From Litsea cubeba (taxonomy: Eukaryota; Streptophyta; Magnoliopsida; Laurales; Lauraceae): DNA of 64,000 nucleotides. Shown one piece after another: positions 45,386 to 56,675 of this stretch. The DNA is taken from the NCBI GenBank assembly GCA_012931725.1, contig CM022946.1:76193880-76257879 (forward strand), read 5' to 3'. The notes under the pieces are model-generated. The model was given only the letters and a program-made list of their open reading frames with translations. It had not been told where the DNA came from and did not search any database. Both the position numbers and the translations under genes were made by a program. The number at the start of each line of letters is the position of its first letter. The stretch's first letter is position 1.

Positions 45386-46770
45386 GATCATTGCCGAGCT
45401 CACGCTTCCATAGCCGAGACCAGCGGAATGATGACTCCACTTCGGGACAAGCAGCTCGTATCGACCAAAGCCAGCTATTTCGGCTAAGGTCAGCTTTTCA
45501 GAGAGAGAGCTGCGCCAGCACTCAAACACACAAAAATGCAAGTATTCCATAACAGTGCAAGGAAAGTAAGAAAGAACTCAAAAGCATTGTACACAGTTTG
45601 AGTGATCACAAAACTCCTCCTTTTTATTCATTGAAAGTTGCTTTATTACAAGAGTTACAGAACAGAAAGCAAAGTACAAAAAGGAGGATCGCAGTCCTCT
45701 AAAAAACAGAAAATAAAGAAAAGCTGGGAGACTCTGATCTTCACTGACTCTTCAGGCTGCAGGCTCGAAGACACCAGTTCGTTGCCTGGAGGTTCTGGGG
45801 GATCCTGAATTTCACCGAGCTCTACAATACACTTTGGTTGGTCAGACCAAAGCGACTGCAGAGCCCCTCCAGTTTAGAGGCACATGACTTCGCCGAGCTC
45901 TTCAACACCCTCCGGTCAGTGAGACCAAAATTTGAAGAGCCCCCAGGTCCAGTAGGCCTCAACTCCACCCTTAGGCTTACGATCCTGACAGGGCGCAAGG
46001 GGCTCGCGGGAAGCTCGATGCCACCCAGGACCCTGCAGGATCGCCAGACGCCAAGGGCCCGACCATCCCGCAGTTGCAGAGGATTCCCCTGCAACCTGAC
46101 CAGGGACGGTCGGCCATGAACCCGCGTTCAGAGAGCGCGTGGTCCACGGGAAGTTCCTTCAGAGAGTGCGCAGAACACGACAGGCATCCCCCCTTGGAGA
46201 AGGCCACTCACAGGCGCAGGGGTTCCCCCCGGATCGACAGCTTCTGAACAACCACTAGGCATGGCTCCTACGTCTATGTGATTTAAACTATCCTACGTTC
46301 TGTTCTTCTCATCGCCCATGGCGAGCCTATCGCCCCTACTTATAGGAAGAAGAAGGGCTCAATCTCCGAAGAGAGTTAAGGGGCGAAGTCTCCTACGCGT
46401 TACACGGGATGCACGCCTTCCTGCCTGTTGACCAGCGATTCCTGTGGCGCCACGTGGAGACATCCGCCCGTTTCCCTCGTCGGCCGTAGCGCCGAGTTTA
46501 CTGCTATTTATGATCTCCGGAATACGGAGAATCGGCACAGACCGCTATGAGGACCGTTTGACTCCTTCTACCTCAAGAGTCACGCGTTATATTAAAGGCA
46601 TTCAAATACCATTCAATGGCACATCCAGAAATGAAAGAGAGACAAATGCAGAGAAAAATGCACAAGTAAAGGATCCCGACTTTCATTGAATTGACAGAGA
46701 ATATTACAAGGCTAAGAAGCAAGAAGCAAAAACATTACATGCAAGAAGACAGAAATAAAAAGGAGCCCGG
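45386..46770 (-). other. Spacer downstream of the B antisense gene
   Basis: No conserved frame. Minus-strand AATAAA at 45623-45628 and 45642-45647 are candidate polyadenylation sites of the antisense transcript. TATAAGTA (minus, 46337-46344) parallels the TATA-like box in A. The GC-rich block 46130-46500 corresponds to 10000-10560 of A. Confidence 0.55.
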
Positions 46771-49286
46771 CTACTGTGGTTTCGGCGACTCCACTAGGTC
46801 GATCACCGTATCTGCTGGACCAGTGGACTCGACCAAAACCGTGACCTTGCTTGGAGCATCGCTGGCAGAGGAGGCTTTGACCGGTACCTCACCCGAGCCA
46901 GGGGCAGAAGAGGTCTCACCCTGAGGCACGGCCGAAGCATCACTGGCCGCCGGGGCATCGCTCGAGACCGGGGCAACGGGAGCATCGTCAGCAGCAGGAA
47001 CAACTGCAGGAGCTTCAACTGGGGCACTTTCGGCTGTAGGAGCGGAGCTCGGCTCAGGAGCCGAGTCCGAGTACTTCGGCAGGTCCCGATAGACAGGATG
47101 GTCTTCAGGGACCCCCGCACGTCTCAGTGCGGCCAGGCATCCTTCCTCGAACAGGATGGCGGTGATCTCCTCCACCTGCTTCTCATACAGCTCAGTGGCG
47201 TGATCCACCCCATCCTGGAAGGCGGACTGGGCCTCAGACAGAAGAGAGGCCTTCTCCTTTTCCAGCTCGGCGTTCGCCGTCTCCAACTTCGCCGTTTCGG
47301 CTGGCCCAGCCAGCACTTCCCCGCGCAGCCTCGTCCCTTCGGCCGTCGATTCAGCCTTTAACCTGGCCAGCTCCGACTCCAGCTCGGCGGTCTTCTTGTT
47401 CCTCGCCCAGATCTCGCCCTTCAGCTGGTTGGTCTTCGCCGTAAGTTCGGCAACACCAGCCAGAGCCGACGCCAGCCGAGCGGCCTCCTCAGCGCTGGCC
47501 TTCTTCATCCGCTCCATTCCCGCCTGCAGCTCCTCCAGCTCCTTCTTCAGCTTGTCCCTCTCGGACTCCTGCTGAGCGACTCGTGCAGCGTTCCTATCAC
47601 TCCGCCCCACCACGGTCAGGAGCCTCTGCACGTTCTGTAAATGGAGAAAGATGAGTCAAGCTGGGGCAGTCGAGCCAGATTACTTGGAAGGAAAACACTG
47701 AAAGCACTTACCAGGAGGTTAGCCTGAATCGCCGAGACTATCAGGCTCTCGTTATCGAACCTCTCGTGCGTCTCCATATCCCGTGGCAGAGCACAGACCT
47801 TGGCGAGAGCCCCGATGACGTCGGCATTCCCCAGCAGCCGATCCTCAACGTTCAGAGGCTTGCCGGGCTGCGTTTCCATCCTCGGCCTCCATGGCGCTGG
47901 GGCAGTTCGGGGTCCGGAGGACGACCCGGATCCCTGCCCCGCCGAGGTGCTGTGCTCGCGAGTTGTCCCGCCAGACGGCCTGCCTGCCGGCACGATCTTC
48001 TCAGCCGGTGCACCCTTTTCAGCTGGAGCCTTGACTCCGGGGGCCCGCGCAGGGGTTTTGCCCTTCGGAGGCTGTTCGGCCCCCTGGTCCTTCTCTCCCG
48101 CCTTGGACTTCTTCCTGGGCGGGGACCCCTCCCTCGGGCGCTCTGGCGAACGTCGCCGAACTCCCGCATTCGAAGCAGGAGCAGGAGCAGGAGCAGGAGC
48201 GGAAGTGTCGCCAGCACCTCCCGAGCTCGTGGCTGCTCGGGTGCTGGCAGAGGATGGCGTCGCAGAGGAAGAAGACCCCCGCCTGAACTTGGCCGCTAGG
48301 TCCTTGACGGCAGGCTCCCTCGACCTTCCCGCCATATCTTCTTCCTGATCAGAAGAGTAAGCGTCCACTATCTGCCTTAGGTTCGGCGGCTCCAAACTGG
48401 AAGTGGACGCCTCGGATCCAGACGCGGCTCGGCTAGCGGCAGGATCGCTCAAGGGGATCCCGGCAGGTACAGCAAGGGAGACGGTTAGACGATCAGGATG
48501 CGCTTCGTCCACCTCGGGTACCCCGGTCCTCTGGTAGTGGCCGCGGTATCTCGGCGTGTATCCGAGCAGCTTCCAAGCTGACCTAGTCTCGTGCCCCTTG
48601 TACCTCTCAACCTTGTTGATGACGTCGGGGTTCCTCCTCCAGCCTTCACTCGCAGCTCGGCGTCGTCTCGCACCAGCCTCTACATAACAAATAACAAAGG
48701 AGTCAGCTCGGCATCGTCGAAATCAAGCAAAGAAGATGAGTGAAAAGAAGCGGTGTTTACTTGGGACTGTCCCGGGGCGGCGCGGGACCGCTAGCCTTCT
48801 ACTTTCGCTAGCACCGAACTCCCAGTCCCCCGAGACGCAGAAGAAGGCATCTTCGGTATTCTTACTTGAATCTTCCAAGGCCAGGACGAAGCCTCTTCGC
48901 TGCGGCTTCACCCGGAGATAATATTTCCCTTCCCCAGCCTTGCAGATATCGTAGGTGTCCTCGATATCGTGGACACCTAGGTCAGTCCCCAGGATCTCAT
49001 TCAGCTTCGCCGTGCCCATGATGACCTTATAGCCATTGGGCATCAGCTGGCACGGGGTGAGGGACCAGCAACTGAGGCAAGCCCTAAGTAGAGGGTGCAG
49101 GGGAAATCTGACCCCGCCCTCGATCACAGAAATCAGAGGGAACGGCATCCAGCCGCAGGCCCAGCGCATCGTGGCATAGTCGACGGAGTCCGCCGGCTTG
49201 AGCAGAACTCCCTCCGGGATACTAAAAGCAGCCCTAAATCTGGCTATGCCCTCTTCGGTGTCTAAACTGAACCTAGGGGTGCTCAT
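46771..49286 (-). CDS. Antisense gene of element B, intact; 785-aa Transposase_28-like/coiled-coil protein
   Basis: Coding exons on the minus strand: 49286-48761, 48679-47712 and 47634-46771, joined by GT-AG introns of phase 1 (81 bp) and phase 0 (77 bp). Together they make 786 codons with no internal stop. Residues 1-175 contain MPFPLISVIEGGVRFPLHPL and a QLMPNGYK motif, like the putative gypsy-type transposon domain (PF04195, Transposase_28); this assignment is by eye. Exon 2 continues with a basic patch, a GYTPRYRGHY motif, a Pro/Ala/Lys-rich linker and CALPRDM. Exon 3 starts NVQRLL, forms a coiled coil of about 150 residues, then AALRRAGVPEDHP and an Ala/Pro-rich tail. Function is unknown. 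Its frame is open although B's gag-pol is not. Confidence 0.82.
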
Positions 49287-49288
49287 GT

Positions 49289-49357
49289 CTAGAAAGAAGG
49301 GTACAGCAAAAGAGAAAACCCTAAAGAAAAGCTACACAGAGGCGTGAAGCAACTTAC
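49289..49357 (-). other. 5'-UTR intron of the B antisense gene
   Basis: A GTAAGT donor at 49357-49352 and a TTCTAG acceptor at 49290-49289 end two bases before the start codon. E (59787-59870) and F (53705-53783) have an intron with its acceptor at the same distance. Confidence 0.65.
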
Positions 49358-49501
49358 AGAGAAGAAAAGGGGCGACTCGAGTACAGATCCAGACACGCCC
49401 TGTGGTCGTCCTCGCTAGAAAGATCTTGAGCAGCAGAGCAGAAATCGGAGATGAGGGCGAAGGCGAAAAGAAATCAAAGACGAGAAGAGAAGAAGACGAC
49501 C

Positions 49502-49509
49502 CTATTTAT
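49502..49509 (-). promoter_or_regulatory. TATA-like box of the B antisense gene
   Basis: ATAAATAG (context CCATAAATAGGG) on the minus strand, 223 bp upstream of the start codon. E and F have matching boxes at similar distance. Confidence 0.6.
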
Positions 49510-49768
49510 GGAGAAGAAACCCTCGGCGCGCGCTGCTTTCGAAATTCGAAAGGACGGATTTCGCGATCCGCGCCCGTTCCATCAATAAGACAGCACAATC
49601 AGTGAAAAGGCGACGCGTGTAACCGTCGACTCGCTTCCCAGTGCAAACAGGTCAGAGCGTTTATTGCTTCAGGACAGTTGAAGCGACACCAGGCAATGAT
49701 CGCCGCACCCCCAGACGGATTCTTCTAGCTTTCCACCCCTAAAAGCTAAGGCGCTTGAGAGGTCAAAA

Positions 49769-49781
49769 GCTAGGGGGCAAT
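49769..49781 (+). other. Polypurine tract of element B
   Basis: GCTAGGGGGCAAT directly before the 3' LTR; the same tract adjoins the LTRs of E and F. Confidence 0.8.
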
Positions 49782-50725
49782 TGTGTGGGGAGATTTCCAG
49801 AACCACAGGATTACGCTAATCACAGCCATCAGATGAGACTAAGCACTCTCACGTGCCATCCGCGTGCCATCCACGTGGCACCAAGCTCACCCCGGCTACC
49901 AGGACAGGGGGTTCGGCCGAAGTCAGGCAGCTCCGGGCCACTAGCGCCGAACTGAGCCACCCCGGGTGCCATTTCGGCAGAAAGCTCCACCTCGGCTGAA
50001 GAAGCCGGGATGAAAGCCGAAGCAAGGAAGAGCCTCCACTTGCGCCCCTCACCCCCCACGTCATCAGGCACGTGGAGGGATAGGGGTATGAGCTAGTGGG
50101 ACAGACGCGACATCCAGCCGCTCACGATCTTCGCCAGATCCCTGACAGGGCGGCATCCAGCGGCTGAGGCCACATCAGGGCAAGGCCCGAGGGCAGATCC
50201 GATGGTACCCTACCGCCAAAGGCGTCCAACACGATCTGGCCCAACAAGACGCGCATTAAATGCGACATGGGCTGACCCGACGCGCATTTAATGCAAAGTG
50301 GGCTGGATTGGACCGCATTCAATGCAACGTGGGCTGACCCGACGCGCATTTAATGCAAAGTGGGCTGGATTGGACCGCATTCAATGCAACGTGGGCTGAT
50401 CGTGACTTCCCAGTCGAATCACGGACCCATACCAAAATATCCCCCAAGGATACGACCCAAGCCTCTATAAATAGAGCCTCAAACCACCATCAAAGGTACG
50501 CACATTTTCATACACAGAGCCGTTACTCTGCCTCTCTTCTTCCTCCCATTGTTCCAGTTCCTTTACTGACTTTGGCATCGGAGAGCCTTGCGCCGCCCAG
50601 GCCAGGGTCCTCTGACCGTGTGTTCTTCCCTTTCAGGCTTTCTGACGGTACCCAGTCATCATCATTGTTGGATAAGTCCTCTAAGGCTCCCCAGTTATTG
50701 TGGGTCATTATTTTCTGCACCTACA
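49782..50725 (+). repeat. 3' LTR of element B (944 bp)
   Basis: Same borders as the 5' LTR, TATAAATA at 50466-50473, followed by the CATAT duplication. Confidence 0.93.
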
Positions 50726-50730
50726 CATAT
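50726..50730. repeat. Right target-site duplication of element B (CATAT)
   Basis: Exact repeat of 20773-20777. Confidence 0.93.
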
Positions 50731-52422
50731 GAATACATGTTTATACATATATGACCCATTATGCATGGTAGGGACACGTCATGGATACAATACGGAATGG
50801 ACTTCAACTTGGAGACACTTTCCAACCAGATATGTTCATACCAGACAATTGCCAACCCTAGGTGCAACTTATGTGGGTCAGATCAAATTTTGGATCAATG
50901 TGAATCCAACTCGGTCTAACTTGCACCCTACTTTATAATTATATTTTTGAAATGTACACAATCCCAACTCAACTCGCCCTCTTATACATATAAAAACTGT
51001 TCATGAAAGATAATTGTAAAAACCAAAGAGGGAGAAGATGAGTGTCAGATCTCAAAGTGACTCAAACAATAGTCAAAATTACTTATTGAGAGATGAAATT
51101 TCATCCTTGGACGGCTCTAAAGCCCTAGAAATACCCAAGGAATACCTTCATCAGTAACAAATCCAAATCTCCCGCTACAAACATACTAATATAATAAACC
51201 ACATAATTAATTGCTGCTGTAAAACCCAAAAAGAGTATTTTCACTAAAGTTCATCCAGGATATGGCCTCAAGATTGAATTCTAAATCAAAACCAGATAAA
51301 TCCTGACAGAGGAATGTCATCCAAATAATAACAAGTAATAATAATAAGAATAACAACTACATCAACCGTTTGGTTTTGCATGACAAGAAGACAGGAAAGC
51401 GTAGCACTTTCCTCAGAAAAGTCAAGCTTGTTGGAAATAGGTGAGCCTCGCGGATAGGTTTCAAAAACTTTTGACCTACTTGATGCAGAGATCAACTATC
51501 CAGAAGGCAACAAACCCAATCCAGGATCCAATCCTCAAACTCATTAACAAGATCAGTAGAAAACTATCTATAAGATAGAATATAGCATCACCATGCAACC
51601 ATAAATAATCCACAACATACAAGGAAGTAGATTATACCTTGGGAGCTCGGTTGTGCTCCAATGGAGAAGTTGACAACTTATTGTATGAAGAACTCTTTCT
51701 TTCTTAACAAATTAGAATCTCCAAGACCCAATTGTCTTCCACACTATGTCCCTTATCAGATTTCTTTTCTCAAGAAGATGGGTGGGATCTCCAAGAGAAA
51801 CCAACTAGAAGCTCTTAAGGAAACTAGAAGAGGAACTCGAAGAGCAGGGAAGGAGGTGTGCAACAACTTGCTCAAGAGAGGGCAGTGCGTGAATTCCAAG
51901 GGTGGACATCCCAGCCCCTCTCCTCCCTTTTTATAGCTCAAAAGCAAACTCTTTACTTACTAATTAAGAATTAGTAACTTCCTCATTTCTAATTAAAGTA
52001 GAAGTCCCACTTCCATTAATAATTAGTAACTTACTATTACCACTATTCGAAGTCTCACTTCAAATAGAAATAGTAACTTTCTAATTCCTTTTCTTTTAGA
52101 GTTTAACTAGAATTAGTAACCATCTAATAATTGGTCTAGCGTGGGGACCACTAGGGATTCCATAGAAAGCTGGCTCCAACTGGGACACGCGACCCCACAT
52201 CTCATATGCAATCCGGGCCCATAGTTAACTGCAAATAACTCCACTATATAAATGTAATTGAACTCCAGTCTTAGGAATAAATTACAAAGAAGACCCAAAA
52301 CTTACATATGACCACAAGTAGGCCCCTCTATACATATCCATGGATCAATTGGACCTGTCCACCAAATTGGATCCATATCTTATTATCCTTGAGCCGCAAT
52401 TAATTACAGTGATCATCAGTAC
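50731..52422. other. AT-rich DNA outside the recognised elements
   Basis: No supported gene. On the minus strand a TATAAAAAGG box (about 51928-51937) is followed by a pyrimidine-rich stretch and, about 300 bp on, a CAAG-GTATAA donor-like site near 51640, the shape of a promoter with a first untranslated exon. AATTAGTAAC recurs several times in 51960-52110. It could be a worn LTR of another element, but no partner LTR was found. Confidence 0.4.
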
Positions 52423-53203
52423 TGTAAGTGCCTAAATATTACGGACTTTGTAATGAGGATTATGGTGAGTTCGATGCTCCTTTGATGATGGAAAGTGGCC
52501 TGGAAACCTGAAAGGGGAGAAGATGAAAAGTCAGAGGACCCTGGCTATGGGCAACACAAGGCTCTCCGATGCCTAAGTCAGTATGGGAACTAAACAGTAG
52601 GATGGAGATGAGGAAGAAGAGAGACAGAGTAACAGCTCTCAGGTTGTGATTGTGCGTACCTGGGATGGAAATGGCTCCTCTATATATAGGGGAGGAATCT
52701 GTGTTACACAGTGGGGCTCATGATGATGTCTTAGCACTCCCAGGGGTGCTGTCACGTCAGCCCACTACGCATTAAATGGCAGTCCGATCAGCCCATTATG
52801 CATTAAATGCTGGTCTAATCGGGCCTTACCCTGCTTGACTTTTGGGCCTAGTCCCATCAGGCTTGCCCTGGAGCCATACCTTGATGGAACGTAGCTGCTG
52901 AGTGCCGTCTTGCCAGGGGTGATGGGCGGCCAAGATGGCTTTGTCAGATTTAACTGGAGATCCGTGAAAGTACAGCTGTCAGCATCCATCGGGACTAGCA
53001 GTCCGGCTCTGTTGCCGAGCTGTGTAATCGAGGTAAAAGCATTGTGCCGAGGTCGGGGGCGATCGGAGTGGGGATGATCTCGATCTCGGATAGCGCCTAA
53101 AATAGCATTGCCGTGGTGCGCGTGGCCGAGGTCGAGACACGACTGGCTGACACTAATGCCGAGACTAATATAATCCCAGCGCTTTGGGAGACATCCCCAC
53201 ACA
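52423..53203 (-). repeat. 3' LTR of element F (781 bp)
   Basis: Plus-strand ends TGTAAGTGCC and CCCCACACA; TATATATA at 52681-52688. Shorter than and diverged from the LTRs of A, B and E, but the ends and the flanking polypurine tract agree. Confidence 0.8.
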
Positions 53204-53216
53204 ATTGCCCCCTAGC
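53204..53216 (-). other. Polypurine tract of element F
   Basis: GCTAGGGGGCAAT in sense orientation, identical to B and E. Confidence 0.8.
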
Positions 53217-53558
53217 TTCTGACTTCTTGGAGTTTGTCAATTCCGTGAGGTCGGGAGCTATGGAATGGGAGAATCCTCTAGAGTGGTGTTCATCTTTATC
53301 TCAGCCGCTGACGTTCGGTCTCTATCCGGAGTCGCTGCGGCCGCCCGAGGTAATAAACAGTGCCCTCCAATTAATATAGAAGACATACCGATGGCACCAC
53401 GTGTCACCATGCGGTTGGTCGCCCAATCGCATCAAGGAGACGTGCGCCGCTTCTCGGGGATGCTTCCGGTGATTGAAGTGACACATGCGGGGCCCTAGGG
53501 GGCGTCCGGCACGTGCGTCCCTGGGGTTTTTGAAAAAGGGTGCCCTTCCTTCTGCCTT

Positions 53559-53566
53559 TATAAATA
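53559..53566 (+). promoter_or_regulatory. TATA box of the F antisense gene
   Basis: TATAAATA, 227 bp before the start codon at 53786. A 5'-UTR intron (GTAAGT at 53705-53710, acceptor GGTAG ending 53783) lies between. Confidence 0.7.
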
Positions 53567-53785
53567 CGGGAGGTTAGGGCTTTCTTCTTCCCTATTGATG
53601 CCTTGCGCCGGAGAAGAAGAGAGTTCTGTAGGAGAGAATCCATCCGAGAAGAGAAGTGCTGCCAAGATTGAACCTTCTCCGGTCTGAATCTCGTTTTCGT
53701 CGTCGTAAGTCCTCCCCCTTTCGCCTCTTTTTGTGGGTTTTTAGGGTAGGGCCTCTTCCTCTTTTAGTCTCTGTTCCTGGTAGAA

Positions 53786-55953
53786 ATGGGTATCTACAGC
53801 CATTGGGTAGAGAACGCAGCGGCGATTGAGGGGCTTAGGAGAGTGTATAAAATCCCTGCTGATGTCCATGTCAGGGCGGCCGACCTCGTTGGCTACAACC
53901 ACCGTGATTTTTCAGGCGACTGGATGCCTTTCCCATTGCTGGCTGTGATCGAAGGTGGAGTTCGTTTTCCCCTTCACCCTCTCTTGAGGAGGTGTCTCAA
54001 CCAGTGTTCCCTTTGCCTTTTCCAGCTGTTGCCCAATGTCTTCAAGATCATAATGGGCACGGCCAAGCTTAATGAGGTCATCAACCTCGGCGTCTTTGAC
54101 ATCGAGGATGTCTATGACATATGCAAGTCTGGAGATGCCTACTATCTCCAGGCTAAGCCGCACTGGGAAGGCTTTGTCCGCTACCTGGAAGACTCGAATA
54201 AGTATGCTGGGGACGATCTCCTGTACGTCTCGGGTAACTGGGAGTTCGGCATGACCGAAACCGACAGAGCTTACAGGATTCCCCGCCACTTCGGGACTGT
54301 TGCAAGTAAATACCGCCTCTTTATTTTTTGTATATATTTCACATGCCTTCTACCTTTCTGTTTTGCCGAACTAACATTTCTGCTTGCTGCGCAGCTGCTA
54401 AGGAGAGGAGACAGGCTGCCCAGCACATCTGGGTGAGAAACGAAACTTGGCTCCGGAAGGTCAAGAGGTACAACAGTCACGAAGGTAGAGCGGCTTGGTC
54501 GCTGTTGGGATACAAGCCGAAGTATCGCGGTTACATCAGGGGGACGATCGAGCCGATCGGAGAAGGGAGCCCGGAAAGGGCTGAGCCTAGGACCGGGAGA
54601 GAACAAGCTGCTTCGAGGGCCAGGACTGGAAGGGAAGAGCCTCTGTGGATCGCGGTCGACGTCGATCATAGGACAGTATCCGGTGCCGAAGCTTCTACTT
54701 CTGGGGCGGAACCGTGTGAGGTCCCTCTGAGGAGGGAGAGGACGCACCAAATCACTAGGTCTCCTTCGCCGAGCCTAGCAGAGGTGGGGGAGATACCACT
54801 TAACAGGCTTCCAACATTCGAAGACTTAGAGGCTGTGGCATTTGAGGATGAAATTCCTCGAACTTCTCCAATGCCAACGACCTCAGATGTTGTTGAAGTC
54901 CCTGCCCCCGACTCTCCTGTGGTTACACCTGCCGCTGCTGCCGAGGTTTCCATATACGAGTCTGTCCGGGTCCAACCCGCCAACCAGGAGGCTCGTCCGT
55001 CTGTAGCTGAGGTCGGGCAGAGTAAAGGCCGGTCGAAGAAAAGGCCTAGGGTTGAATGGGGATCCAGTTCGGGCGCCGCGTCGCCCTCTACCCGGCCAGA
55101 CCTTTGAAGGCCAGATTTTTTGCTTGAGCCGGGGAGGGGGTTGGCAGTCGAGGACCGTGTCCTCCGAAAGGTGGATTCCCACGTTCTCGAGGCGCTCGGG
55201 CGAGCCTGTGCCCTGCCGCAAGATATGGCTCAGCTGGAGGGGTACAGTGACTCGAAGCTGTTATTGTCGTTGTTGCAGTCATGCTTCGCGGTAAGCTTAC
55301 TCAAGTCCTGCTCCTCTTTTCTTTTTGTAAAACGTTTTTTTTTTTGCCATTGTTCTCTGAGTGTCTTATTCGTCTTGCAGACGGTGCAGAAGTTCATGGT
55401 TGTCGTGGACAGGCTCAACAAGCACAGTCCCATAATCGCCGAGTTGGAGGCAGAGAAGAGGGACCTCCAGGAGGCTCTGGATGCTAGCACTCGGCGGGAG
55501 AGTCAATTGGAGGTAACAAAGGACGGGTATAAGGCAGAGTTTTAGCAGGCCAAGGAAGAGGCAGTGGCCGAGAAGGAGAAAGTCGCCGAACTCGAAGCCT
55601 CCTTGGAGAAGCTGAAAGGCGACTTCGAGGTGAAACTTCGGGCCGAAGCTGCTCGGGTAGACGAGGCTGAAGCTAGACTTGAGTTAGAGTGCAACGATGC
55701 TTTTGATGACGCGATCAAACAGGCGACGACTCATTACAAGGCCAAAGTCATCGTAGTGAGAGACAAGGCCTAGGTGAAGGGATGGCGCGTTGCCCTAACG
55801 GAGGCGGGGGTTCCTGAGGACCACCCGTCTTTTATGGATCTGCCCCAGTTTCCAGGTTCTACACCGAGTCTTGCCCTTCCCAATGTGGCCTCTGCCGATG
55901 CGCCCGAGATCGACGTTAACGCTGCTGCTAGTCCTGTCGTTACCGATCCTTGA
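53786..55953 (+). pseudogene. Antisense gene of element F, decayed
   Basis: Exons 53786-54305, 54395-55290 and 55381-55953, with intron phases 1 and 0 as in B and E. The N-terminal domain keeps MPFPLLAVIEGGVRFPLHPL; GYKPKYRGY and CALPQDM follow in exon 2; a coiled coil and EAGVPEDHP follow in exon 3. In-frame stops at 55105-55107, 55543-55545 and 55771-55773 prevent a full product. The conserved blocks against B define what this gene family retains despite marked divergence elsewhere. Confidence 0.83.
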
Positions 55954-56124
55954 TCTTCTGATGTATATATATTTATTTTTTTTTGTTTTTCAGTTGTATC
56001 TCTCCATTTGTTGTGAGACAATTTTGCAATACAATCGAAGTTTTCTACAATCTGTTTTCTTTCTTCATGTATGTTTGCTTTCATGTATGAGCTCGGATTA
56101 GCTAGATCAATTCTTCACACGCTG

Positions 56125-56575
56125 CATGGGTGCCGAGCTGCCCGCATAGCGCGAAGCAGAGATGCCCCCCTGGCTCGTCGCCAGGGGCAGGCCGGTATTT
56201 TGGCATGATTGCTGAGATGCCGAGGTGCTAGCGCAATACGAGATGGAGACACCCGCCAGGCTCGTCGCCAGGGGCGCGCTGGCATCCTGGCATGAGAGCC
56301 GAGAAGCTCACAAAGCACGAAATGGAGAAGACCCACCGGCTCGTCGCTAGGGGCGCGCCGACAATCTGGCATGAGAGCCGAGATGCTCACAAAGCACGAA
56401 ATGGAGAAGATCCACCGGCTCTTCGCCAGGGGCGAACCGGCAATCTGGCATGAGAGCCGAGATGCTCACAAAGCACAAAATGGAGAAGACCCACCGGCTC
56501 ATCGCCAGGGGCGCGCCGGCAATCTGGCATGAGAGCTGAGATGCTCATAAAGCACGAAATGGAGATCCGAGACAT
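56125..56575. repeat. Tandem array, about six copies of a 79-bp unit (element F)
   Basis: CACAAAGCACGAAATGG and variants recur at 56309, 56388, 56467 and 56546, exactly 79 bp apart; two more diverged copies lie to the left. The sequence is not clearly related to the arrays of A, B and E, although position and unit length are. Confidence 0.88.
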
Positions 56576-56675
56576 ATAGTCCCTTGGGCGCTGTCGGCGA
56601 GTTCTATGTTCTGGAGAGAGTTGAGGGAGACGAGGAACAGAGTGCTTTTATTGCTCTTCAAAAATCAATTATAAT

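Larger units (their letters stand above)
20778..50725 (+). mobile_element. Element B: complete Retand/Tat-like retrotransposon (family 1) carrying nested element C
   Basis: Two 944-bp LTRs flanked by CATAT duplications. Subtracting C and its duplication leaves about 12.6 kb. The order is LTR, primer-binding site, gag-protease-RT (cut by C), RNase H-integrase, 78-bp array, spacer, antisense gene on the minus strand, polypurine tract, LTR. About ten LTR-LTR differences were counted by eye (near 1%). The sense frame has a frameshift, two stops and the C insertion, while the antisense frame is open. Confidence 0.93.

Noticed and set aside
51661..51936. A 91-residue open frame that could be a small host gene.
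   Set aside because: No recognisable domain, no plausible promoter on its strand, and it lies over a promoter-like module of the opposite strand.
53171..53190. TAATCCCAGCGCTTTGGGAG looks like the primate Alu consensus.
   Set aside because: The match stops at about 20 bases and lies within the LTR of F, whose other sequence is plant retrotransposon. It is a chance likeness, with no sign of contamination.
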